Both the position numbers and the translations under genes were made by a program. The notes under the pieces are model-generated. The model did not search any database and was not told where the DNA came from. It was given only the letters and a program-made list of their open reading frames with translations. A stretch of DNA of 7,582 bases, taken from JAAERC01 sp965602655. Its GTDB lineage: Bacteria; Zixibacteria; MSB-5A5; GN15; PGXB01. Below are positions 1 through 5,969 of the stretch, piece by piece (position 1 is the stretch's first letter; each line of letters starts with the position of its first letter). The stretch spans positions 1 to 7,582 of the forward strand of contig CBFCZE010000128.1 in the NCBI GenBank assembly GCA_965602655.1, in the 5' to 3' direction.

Positions 1-803
1 AGATTTACTTTCGACGAATAGGTTCTGCGTCGGTACGGATTATCCGGAAAATCAACATCCGGTTTTGAAGATCGTGCTGATATGAGAATTTCCACCTCTC
101 TTATATTTGAGGCAATCGCCGGCGCATCGGTTGTGGTTCCATTTTTCATTTTATAACGGAACTGTAAATCTTCAATATTTTCGGCGTACACCTGTGGATT
201 CTGAAGTGACACCTGCATCATTAAATTAGGATGCAAGGAGTCAGAATAATCTATATAATATTTAACTCTGTCAAGCTGTACAACTGCAGCACCTTTATTG
301 TAGACTTTTGAAAGAGGCATTTTATTATGCTGGATATGTGCTGATCCTGTCTGGACCTCGGTGATTTCGAAATATTCCCCATCTCCGGTACCGGGATGAC
401 AGATATAAACCCAATCACCATCATTAAAACAGGAAATGTCATTTCCATCACATCTTAGCTCCGATGACGGCAGCGGCATATCCTCTTCTATCGGCGCCGA
501 ACAGTCGGTTCTGGAGAAATTGATTATAATAGTATCAGGATTGGTGTTGTGGACCGTGACCGGATTCATCCCGGATGGCAGACCATATCCGGCCATCCTG
601 ATATTGCGGTTCAATTCGTCAATAGCGGCGCGCGCATTCTGCTGGATATCGGTGACATCTTCCTGAATCATCCAGTTTTTATGCTGGGTAATATAAATTT
701 GAAATATGGCGGCCGTGACGATCCCGGCCAAAAAGAGTGCCACCAGAACCTCAAGAATAGACATCCCGGCTCTATCTTTTAATTTGGAAATTATTTTATT
801 CAT
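1..803 (-). CDS. pilW: PilW-like minor type IV prepilin (3' end cut by window edge)
   Basis: A 267-codon reading frame open to the left edge. Residues 1-13 form a short basic leader ending in Gly13. Cleavage before Met14 would leave Glu at mature position +5 (Glu18), as prepilin peptidase substrates require. A hydrophobic helix follows at about 14-38. Residues 52-74 hold the PilW hallmark, an Ile-Gln-Gln-Asn-Ala-Arg stretch leading to Arg-Met-Ala-Gly-Tyr-Gly. The rest should be the periplasmic globular domain, with Cys at 101, 118, 125 and 135 that could pair as disulfides. The last visible residues (Arg-Arg-Arg-Thr-Tyr-Ser-Ser-Lys-Val-Asn, then CT, which can only begin a Leu codon) resemble the usual PilW end, so probably only a few codons are missing. 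The start lies 8 bp after the pilV stop, and an AGGTGA ribosome site overlaps that stop, so the two genes are probably translationally linked. In the family, minor pilins prime pilus assembly from the inner membrane; that role here is inferred. Confidence 0.85.
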   Translation of the reverse strand, partial: MNKIISKLKDRAGMSILEVLVALFLAGIVTAAIFQIYITQHKNWMIQEDVTDIQQNARAAIDELNRNIRMAGYGLPSGMNPVTVHNTNPDTIIINFSRTDCSAPIEEDMPLPSSELRCDGNDISCFNDGDWVYICHPGTGDGEYFEITEVQTGSAHIQHNKMPLSKVYNKGAAVVQLDRVKYYIDYSDSLHPNLMMQVSLQNPQVYAENIEDLQFRYKMKNGTTTDAPAIASNIREVEILISARSSKPDVDFPDNPYRRRTYSSKVN

Positions 804-811
804 AGTATCAC

Positions 812-1171
812 CTATATGAAGGGGGTTCTTATGTAGGTTGTCATACTGTTATTGAGCGTATCACCGCGCTCATTCATCCAGGTAGCTTCAATATTGACTC
901 TGCGCAAATGACTGTTGACACTGTCAATGTGCCACTCTCTTTCTATACTGCTGACGGTATCAGCACCGTTGACAAGATTCATTGTGGTCCGCAGCTCTTC
1001 CAATTTTTCCTGAAGAATCTGGGTTGACATTGTTGCCTGATTGGACCAATTGTTGGCCGTGAGAGCAACCATCGCCATGTTCAAAAGAAGAACCAGCGAC
1101 AGAGTCAAAATGATAATTGATACCATGACCTCAAGAATTGAGAAGCCATCATTTTTTTTGAGTTTTTTCAT
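812..1171 (-). CDS. pilV: PilV-like minor type IV prepilin
   Basis: A complete 119-residue protein. A lysine-rich leader (residues 1-9) ends in Gly9; mature Phe10 with Glu14 at +5 gives a textbook prepilin peptidase site. The hydrophobic N-terminal helix spans about 10-36. The amphipathic part around 47-62 (Thr-Gln-Ile-Leu-Gln-Glu-Lys-Leu-Glu-Glu-Leu) and the late Arg-Arg-Val-Asn-Ile-Glu-Ala-Thr-Trp segment followed by Thr-Thr-Tyr-Ile match the PilV family pattern. It is short for the family but has no sign of truncation. The start is supported by an AAGGAAA ribosome site 6-7 bases upstream and by the correct leader length. It is the first gene of the leftward pair and is divergent from nfo. 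It is expected to sit in the inner membrane and join the minor-pilin complex with the PilW-like protein; a general secretion pseudopilin (GspI-like) role is a less likely alternative. Confidence 0.85.
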   Translation of the reverse strand: MKKLKKNDGFSILEVMVSIIILTLSLVLLLNMAMVALTANNWSNQATMSTQILQEKLEELRTTMNLVNGADTVSSIEREWHIDSVNSHLRRVNIEATWMNERGDTLNNSMTTYIRTPFI

Positions 1172-1309
1172 AATCTATTTTCCTTTTTGTTATTTTCTCA
1201 CAGAAGCTGTTTGAAAAAAGTTTGCCAAAATGAAACAAATGTCGAACTCGGCCAAATTTTGTCAGTGCCGATTGTGCTTGAATTTTTTATCTGTATGTTA
1301 TTCAATAAG

Positions 1310-1338
1310 ATAGGAAAAGACACAAAAAAACTTGTCAA
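1310..1338 (-). promoter_or_regulatory. Candidate sigma-70-type promoter for the prepilin genes
   Basis: On the minus strand a perfect TTGACA (1338-1333) is followed after 17 bases by TCCTAT (1315-1310), only 3 of 6 matches to TATAAT. An alternative -10, TATCTT, overlaps it at 1312-1307 but at 20-base spacing. Transcription would start near 1302, giving a leader of about 130 bases before pilV. I looked for a sigma-54 GG-N10-GC pair, which controls pilin genes in some proteobacteria, and did not find one close to the gene. The -35 is strong and the -10 weak, so this is tentative. Confidence 0.3.
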
Positions 1339-1349
1339 TTGGCTCCGGC

Positions 1350-1372
1350 CCTGATTTTTCAGGTCAGGTCAG
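1350..1372. repeat. Short tandem TCAGG repeat with a small hairpin
   Basis: Positions 1359-1372 read as nearly three head-to-tail copies of TCAGG. The first copy forms a perfect 5-bp stem with CCTGA at 1350-1354 across a TTTT loop. On the minus strand this is a repeated CTGAC motif lying 12 to 34 bases upstream of the leftward TTGACA box, a position where activators often bind. It is too short to be a terminator and has no U tract. Confidence 0.4.
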
Positions 1373-1525
1373 CAATATCTTAGGAAAAGAAGCGATAAAT
1401 ATGGGATAATTCCTATACTGTTTGGATTGCCGGGATAGTAGTAATCAATTATTAAAATTGCAACTGGCTCTCTATTTGAGTTGAAATTACGGCTTAAAAT
1501 ATATATCTATTCTACATAGAAACTT

Positions 1526-1555
1526 AAGACAAAACATATTGTTTATACTGATAAT
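1526..1555 (+). promoter_or_regulatory. Candidate promoter for nfo and the downstream operon
   Basis: AAGACA (1526-1531, 4 of 6 to TTGACA) and GATAAT (1550-1555, 5 of 6 to TATAAT) are 18 bases apart, giving a start near 1562 and a leader of about 33 bases. A second -10-like hexamer, TATACT, lies at 1544-1549, and a weaker TTGAAA box at 1481-1486. In such AT-rich DNA chance matches are common, so the exact promoter is uncertain although one is expected here. Confidence 0.3.
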
Positions 1556-1563
1556 GATATGTT
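1533..1563. repeat. Inverted repeat AACATAT-N17-ATATGTT around the nfo promoter candidate
   Basis: Perfect 7-bp arms at 1533-1539 and 1557-1563 with centres 24 bases apart. The 17-base interior contains both -10-like hexamers, so a protein bound to the arms would occlude RNA polymerase. The sequence could be an operator, but AT-rich arms of this length also occur by chance. Confidence 0.35.
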
Positions 1564-1594
1564 GGTCTAATATAGAAAAGTCAGGAATATTGAT

Positions 1595-2449
1595 ATGCTC
1601 TTAGGTGCTCATATGTCGATTGCGGGCGGTGTTTTTAACGCCCCGGGATTAGGTCAGAAAGCGACCTGTGATGTTATTCAGGTGTTTACCAAGTCATCCA
1701 ATCAGTGGAAAGCAAAAACGCTGACTGATGAAGATATAAAAAAATTCTTCGACGCGCAGAAGGAGACCGGTGTCAAAGCGGTCTGTGCTCATGACAGTTA
1801 TCTTATAAATCTGGCCTCGCCGGATGATACCCTGTATCAAAAATCTTATGACGCTTTTAAAATTGAGCTGGAGCGGTGTCATCTGTTGAAGATTCCTTAT
1901 CTGGTAATGCATCCCGGTTCGCATGTCGGCTCCGGCGAAGAAGCCGGTTTAAAAAAGATTGCCGAATCATTCAACCGCTTATTCGATGAACTGCCGGATA
2001 ATAAAACAATTGTCTGTCAGGAAACAACGGCCGGGCAGGGTACAAATCTTGGTTATAAATTTGAGCAGTTGGCTATGGTGGCCGATAAGGTGGAAGACAA
2101 GAAACGAGTGGCGGTTTGTCTGGACACCTGTCATATTTTCGCGGCCGGTTATCCGATTCAGGATGAAAAAGATTATAAGAAAACGATGAAAGAGTTTAAT
2201 CAGATTTTGGGACTGAAAAAACTGAAGGTGATTCATATCAATGATTCCAAAAAAGCGTTTGCCTCGCGGGTCGATCGTCATGAGCATATCGGTAAAGGGT
2301 ATCTGGGATTGGATCCATTCAGGCATATTATGAATGACAATCGGCTCAACAAAGTGCCGAAAATTCTCGAGACGCCCAAAGGGGATGATTTAAAAGAAGA
2401 TATTGAAAATCTTAAAGAACTTCGCTCACTGATTCAGGAGAAAAAGTAG
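1595..2449 (+). CDS. nfo: Endonuclease IV (AP endonuclease, base excision repair)
   Basis: A 284-residue TIM-barrel enzyme of the Nfo/Apn1 family, close to the 285 residues of the E. coli enzyme. It cuts DNA 5' to abasic sites and removes blocked 3' ends, acting in the cytoplasm in base excision repair. All nine metal ligands of the trinuclear zinc site can be placed: His66, His106, Glu143, Asp177, His180, His214, Asp227, His229 and Glu259, matching the E. coli ligands with an offset of two or three. The family signatures are intact: His-Pro-Gly-Ser-His at 106-110, Glu-Thr-Thr-Ala-Gly-Gln-Gly at 143-149, Leu-Asp-Thr-Cys-His at 176-180 and His-Ile-Gly-Lys-Gly at 231-235. The start gives Met-Leu-Leu-Gly-Ala-His, aligning with the E. 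coli N-terminus, and has an AGGA ribosome site 8 bases upstream. It is the first gene of the rightward cluster, with 34 bases to the next gene. Confidence 0.97.
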   Translation: MLLGAHMSIAGGVFNAPGLGQKATCDVIQVFTKSSNQWKAKTLTDEDIKKFFDAQKETGVKAVCAHDSYLINLASPDDTLYQKSYDAFKIELERCHLLKIPYLVMHPGSHVGSGEEAGLKKIAESFNRLFDELPDNKTIVCQETTAGQGTNLGYKFEQLAMVADKVEDKKRVAVCLDTCHIFAAGYPIQDEKDYKKTMKEFNQILGLKKLKVIHINDSKKAFASRVDRHEHIGKGYLGLDPFRHIMNDNRLNKVPKILETPKGDDLKEDIENLKELRSLIQEKK

Positions 2450-2469
2450 GTTGTATTTTTAGTACAATC

Positions 2470-2475
2470 TATAAT
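2470..2475 (+). promoter_or_regulatory. Perfect TATAAT just before the YchF-like gene, possible leaderless promoter
   Basis: The hexamer matches the -10 consensus at all six positions and ends 8 bases before the ATG at 2484. RNA polymerase starting 6-8 bases downstream would begin at or next to the start codon. No Shine-Dalgarno sequence is present between 2450 and 2483. The -35 is poor: at 17-base spacing (2447-2452) the bases are TAGGTT. Chance occurrence in an AT-rich gap is the main alternative. Confidence 0.3.
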
Positions 2476-2483
2476 AAATAATT

Positions 2484-3539
2484 ATGAAACTTGGTATAAT
2501 AGGATTGCCGCAATCAGGGAAAACGACCCTGTTTAATGCCGTTTCCGGGCAGGAGGTTGCCGTTGGCGATTATTCCCGCGCCGAACATCGAGCGGTCGTT
2601 AAGGTGCCCGACAAACGGATTGAAAATCTTTATTCACTTGGTGAAAGCAAAAAGCTGACATATGCCGAAATTGAATTTTTGGATTCGACCGGATTTACCG
2701 GTAAGGGTAAAAAATCATCCGGTGAACTGGGTAATGTGCATGATCTGCGGCTTCTGGATGCATTTGCTATTGTTGTCGATTTTTATAATGCAGATGCTTC
2801 CCCGGAGCATGATATTGCCGCAATTGTTGATGAGATGATTCTGGCAGATTTAATACTGATTGAGAATAATCTCGATAAACTTGACCGTTCGATAAAACTT
2901 ACCGGCAAACAGGATAGGGCCAAAGAGCTGGAGCTTTTGAAAATCTGTAAGGAGGCTCTTGAAAACGAGAAGATGTTATCAGAAATCGAACTAAGTGAAA
3001 GCGATCTAAAGGAGCTGCGCGGCTACTGTTTTCTGACTCTCAAGCCGCAGTTGATTGTTCTGAATATTTCCGAAGATAAGCTTTCTGATTTAGAACAATT
3101 AAATAATGATTTTTCGAAATTCAAAAAAGAAAATATCCGGGATATATCGGTTATCTGCGGCAAGCTCCAGATGGAACTGGCTCAGCTGCCCGAAGAAGAA
3201 CGTTGCGAATTTCTGGACGATATGAACATAGAAAAATCGGCTCTGGAGAGATTTATTCAAAAATCATACGAACTTCTGGGATTGATTTCATTCTTTACGC
3301 TCGGCGCCCCGGAAACACGGGCCTGGACCATAAAAAAGGGAACCATGGCTCCAAAAGCGGCCGGGGTTATTCATACCGATTTTGAGCGAGGATTCATCAG
3401 AGCCGAGGTGGCAACCTACGAAAATTATATGAAATATAAAACGCTTCCGGCCCTCAAGGCGGCGGCAAAACTTCATGTTGAAGGAAAAGATTATATTGTT
3501 AATGATGGCGATGTTATATTATTTCTTTTTAATGTATAG
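2484..3539 (+). CDS. YchF/OLA1-family P-loop NTPase with TGS-like C-terminal domain, divergent copy
   Basis: A 351-residue relative of YchF (363 in E. coli), a ribosome-associated ATPase tied to translation and oxidative stress. The P-loop is at 7-15 (Gly-Leu-Pro-Gln-Ser-Gly-Lys-Thr-Thr), a DxxG switch II element at 67-70, and Asn-Ile-Ser-Glu at 194-197 is the NxxE form of the G4 motif that gives YchF its preference for ATP over GTP. The helical insertion (about 110-180) and the C-terminal TGS/DUF933 domain (about 268-351, with Arg-Ala-Trp-Thr-Ile-Lys-Lys-Gly-Thr at 279-287 and an Asp-Gly-Asp-Val core near the end) align well with E. coli YchF. The N-terminal switches do not: the usual Asn-Val in the P-loop is Gln-Ser, the ANxPFxTIEP switch I is absent, and DIAGLVKGAS is replaced by an Asp-Ser-Thr-Gly-Phe run. 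This suggests a paralogue rather than the canonical housekeeping YchF. No ribosome site precedes the ATG, but the P-loop position fixes the start. Confidence 0.88.
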   Translation: MKLGIIGLPQSGKTTLFNAVSGQEVAVGDYSRAEHRAVVKVPDKRIENLYSLGESKKLTYAEIEFLDSTGFTGKGKKSSGELGNVHDLRLLDAFAIVVDFYNADASPEHDIAAIVDEMILADLILIENNLDKLDRSIKLTGKQDRAKELELLKICKEALENEKMLSEIELSESDLKELRGYCFLTLKPQLIVLNISEDKLSDLEQLNNDFSKFKKENIRDISVICGKLQMELAQLPEEERCEFLDDMNIEKSALERFIQKSYELLGLISFFTLGAPETRAWTIKKGTMAPKAAGVIHTDFERGFIRAEVATYENYMKYKTLPALKAAAKLHVEGKDYIVNDGDVILFLFNV

Positions 3540-3555
3540 TCGATATTTAATTAGT

Positions 3556-3560
3556 AAGGA
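3556..3560 (+). promoter_or_regulatory. Ribosome binding site deciding the GTG start of lon
   Basis: AAGGA lies 6 bases before the GTG at 3567. An in-frame TAA at 3555-3557 overlaps it, so no start further upstream is possible. The next in-frame ATG, at residue 27, would remove part of the conserved Lon N-terminus. Confidence 0.75.
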
Positions 3561-3566
3561 CTTATT

Positions 3567-5969
3567 GTGAAGGATACCAAAAATAAATCAAAACCTGAGC
3601 GTAAATCAAAACTTCATATTCTGCCGATACTTCCGGTGCGCGGGATGGTCGTTTTTCCGTTTATGGTTGTACCATTGATGGCCAACGAAAAGAAACAGGC
3701 GCACCTGATTGATGAAGCGTTGATGAAGGGCCGTACCGTCGGTATATTTCTTCAGGCTGACCAGGATGAAACCAATCCCGGCCCCGAAGATATTTTCGAT
3801 ACCGGAACATCGGGCAATATTATAAAAATGCTGAAGTTTCCCGACGGGACCGTTCGCTTATTGGTGCAGGGCTTGACCCGGATAAAGATAAAAAGATTTT
3901 TGCATACCGATCCATACCTGACCGCCGAAGTGCAAGAATTAACCGAACGCTCCGGTCCGGCCGTCAAACTTGAAGCGCTTCAACGCAATCTTTCCGAACG
4001 GCTCAAAGTCTTAATCGAACTGGCGCCAAATCTTACCGAAGAGTTGCACATATCGGCCATAAACCAGGAGACGCCATCGAAATTCGCCGATCTGATTGCC
4101 TCCAATTTAAATATCTCGGTTCACGAAAAGCAGACTATTCTGGTGGAGATTGATATTTATAAGCGGATGGAAAATCTTTTGGCTTTGATTAACAAAGAAA
4201 TCGAAGTGCTTGAACTATCTAAGAAAATTCAGAGTAAAGCCAAATCGGAACTGGGCAAAATCCAGAGAGAATTTATTCTACGCGAACAGCTAAAAGTTAT
4301 AAAAAAGGAACTGGGTGATAAAGGCGAAAGCGATGAAATAGAGGAATTTGAAAAACGGATCAAATTGGCCGGAATGTCCAAGGTTGCCGAAGAGGCAGCC
4401 TTCAAAGAACTCGACCGTCTTTCGCGTATGAATCCGGCTTCGGCCGAATATACCGTTTCGCGAAGTTATCTGGAGTGGCTGGTTGATGTTCCCTGGTCAG
4501 AATCGACCGAAGATATTCTTAATATCAGAAAAGCCAAAAAAGTCCTGGATGAGGATCATTATAATTTGACAAAAGTGAAGGATCGGATACTGGAATATCT
4601 GGCGGTACGCAAATTAAAAAGAGATGTTAAAGGTCCGATTATCTGTTTTGTCGGTCCTCCCGGCGTCGGGAAAACATCGCTGGGACGATCTATTGCGTGT
4701 GCGATGGGCCGCAAATTCGAGCGAATTTCGCTGGGCGGGATGCGCGATGAAGCCGAAATAAGAGGACATCGACGGACATATATCGGTGCTCTGCCGGGCA
4801 GAATTATTCAGGGATTGAAACGGGCCGGCTCAAATAATCCAATCTTTATGCTTGATGAAGTCGATAAAATCGGCTCCGATTTCCGCGGCGATCCATCCAG
4901 CGCCCTTTTGGAAGTGCTTGATCCGGAGCAAAACGATACATTTTCCGATCATTATCTGGAGGTGCCGTTTGATTTGTCCAAAGTGATGTTTATCACGACG
5001 GCCAATCTTTTGGATCCGATTCCGGCCGTTCTGCGGGACCGGATGGAGATAATCCGCATCCCCGGCTATACCGATTTGGAGAAACTGGAAATTGCCAAGC
5101 GCCATCTGATTCCCAAACAGTTTGATAATCATGGCATACGAAAAGGCCTGTTGACTCTGAAAGATTCGGCTATACTGAAAATGATCAACGGCTACACCCG
5201 CGAGTCGGGGTTGCGTAATCTTGAACGGGAGATTGCCTCGGTTTGCCGCAAGGTGGCCCGGAGAATTGTGGCCGGATCCAGAAATAAGTTTACGATTGCC
5301 GATAAAAATATCAGTAAATACCTCGGTCCCGAAAAAATTTCCACCGATATCCCGCTCAGGACTGGGCAGGTAGGTGTGGCGCCGGGCCTGGCCTGGACAT
5401 CGGTCGGCGGAGAGATTCTTTATATTGAGGCGACAGCCATGAAAGGGAAAAAGAATTTGATTTTGACCGGACAACTTGGGGATGTCATGAAAGAATCGGC
5501 GATGGCGGCGTTGTCGTATGTGCGAACGCACTGTAAAAAACTTGACATAAGCGAAGATTTCTGTGAAAACCATGAAATCCATATTCATGTCCCCGCTGGC
5601 GGAACTCCCAAAGACGGCCCCTCAGCCGGTATTACCATCGCCACCGCGCTGGCCTCGCTGTTATCAGGTCATCCGGTAAAATCATATCTGGCCCTGACCG
5701 GTGAAATAACCCTGCGCGGTGAGGTTCTGCCGATCGGCGGACTCAAGGAGAAACTGTTGGCGGCATATCGAGCCGGAATAAAGATGGTAATTCTGCCGAA
5801 AGAAAACAAAAAAGACATGGCGGAGATTCCCCCGGAGATCAAAAAAGGTATCAAATATAAATTTGTTTCGAATGTCGGCGAAGTTTTAAGATACGCCATC
5901 GACAAAGACGGAGCCGGCAAAAAGAAGGCAAAAAAGATAAGCCGAAAGGGCCGGAAAAAGAAAAAATGA
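3567..5969 (+). CDS. lon: ATP-dependent Lon protease (LonA type)
   Basis: An 800-residue cytoplasmic AAA+ serine protease, slightly longer than the 784 of E. coli Lon; it degrades misfolded and regulatory proteins. Domains in order: LON substrate-binding domain (about 16-210, opening with a Leu-Pro-Ile-Leu-Pro-Val-Arg motif), a helical linker (about 210-330), the AAA+ module with Walker A at 363-371 (Gly-Pro-Pro-Gly-Val-Gly-Lys-Thr-Ser) and Walker B ending in Asp430-Glu431, then the protease domain with the Ser686-Lys729 dyad, 43 residues apart as in E. coli (679/722). Ser686 sits in Asp-Gly-Pro-Ser-Ala-Gly. No membrane segment is apparent, so it is not LonB. It starts with GTG behind a good AAGGA site. 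The last 17 residues are almost entirely Lys, Arg and Gly, an unusual basic tail. The stop overlaps the nnr start in an ATGA, and the YchF-like gene ends 27 bases upstream. No CIRCE or clear heat-shock promoter was seen. Confidence 0.97.
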   Translation: MKDTKNKSKPERKSKLHILPILPVRGMVVFPFMVVPLMANEKKQAHLIDEALMKGRTVGIFLQADQDETNPGPEDIFDTGTSGNIIKMLKFPDGTVRLLVQGLTRIKIKRFLHTDPYLTAEVQELTERSGPAVKLEALQRNLSERLKVLIELAPNLTEELHISAINQETPSKFADLIASNLNISVHEKQTILVEIDIYKRMENLLALINKEIEVLELSKKIQSKAKSELGKIQREFILREQLKVIKKELGDKGESDEIEEFEKRIKLAGMSKVAEEAAFKELDRLSRMNPASAEYTVSRSYLEWLVDVPWSESTEDILNIRKAKKVLDEDHYNLTKVKDRILEYLAVRKLKRDVKGPIICFVGPPGVGKTSLGRSIACAMGRKFERISLGGMRDEAEIRGHRRTYIGALPGRIIQGLKRAGSNNPIFMLDEVDKIGSDFRGDPSSALLEVLDPEQNDTFSDHYLEVPFDLSKVMFITTANLLDPIPAVLRDRMEIIRIPGYTDLEKLEIAKRHLIPKQFDNHGIRKGLLTLKDSAILKMINGYTRESGLRNLEREIASVCRKVARRIVAGSRNKFTIADKNISKYLGPEKISTDIPLRTGQVGVAPGLAWTSVGGEILYIEATAMKGKKNLILTGQLGDVMKESAMAALSYVRTHCKKLDISEDFCENHEIHIHVPAGGTPKDGPSAGITIATALASLLSGHPVKSYLALTGEITLRGEVLPIGGLKEKLLAAYRAGIKMVILPKENKKDMAEIPPEIKKGIKYKFVSNVGEVLRYAIDKDGAGKKKAKKISRKGRKKKK

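Larger units (their letters stand above)
1172..1594. other. Divergent intergenic region, 423 bp
   Basis: AT-rich, no convincing gene on either strand. It separates the leftward prepilin pair from the rightward nfo gene, so it should hold both sets of promoters. Visible structure: a TTGACA box facing left at 1333-1338; a 14-bp run of a 5-bp repeat (TCAGG units) at 1359-1372, whose first unit can pair with CCTGA at 1350-1354; an exact 10-bp direct repeat TAGGAAAAGA at 1311-1320 and 1381-1390; and a 7-bp-arm inverted repeat at 1533-1563 flanking -10-like hexamers that face right. Nothing resembling a tRNA, riboswitch or strong intrinsic terminator was seen. Confidence 0.8.

Noticed and set aside
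251..666. Short open frames on both strands within the pilW-like gene
   Set aside because: The continuous 267-codon pilW-like frame with prepilin leader and PilW motifs explains the region; the others are shadows in other frames.
1230..1313. Small plus-strand frame of 27 residues with four cysteines
   Set aside because: No ribosome site, no recognisable motif, and it overlaps the leader expected for the prepilin transcript; the length is within chance.
1172..1594. Sigma-54 promoter for the prepilin genes
   Set aside because: Searched on the minus strand for a GG-N10-GC pair; the TGGC words present lack a GC at the correct distance.
2451..2467. TTGTA / TACAA inverted repeat after nfo as a terminator
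   Set aside because: A 5-bp AT-rich stem with no following T tract is too weak, and the next gene follows closely on the same strand.
4830..5588. 252-residue open frame on the minus strand inside lon
   Set aside because: It lies wholly antisense to the conserved AAA+ and protease domains of Lon, has no recognisable family features, and its length is explained by the codon bias of lon.
5955..5969. Possible -1 frameshift on A-rich codons joining Lon to Nnr
   Set aside because: nnr is in the -1 frame, but the A5-G-A6 tract lacks a proper X XXY YYZ heptamer. The ATGA overlap is better explained by ordinary re-initiation, and Nnr is complete from its own ATG.
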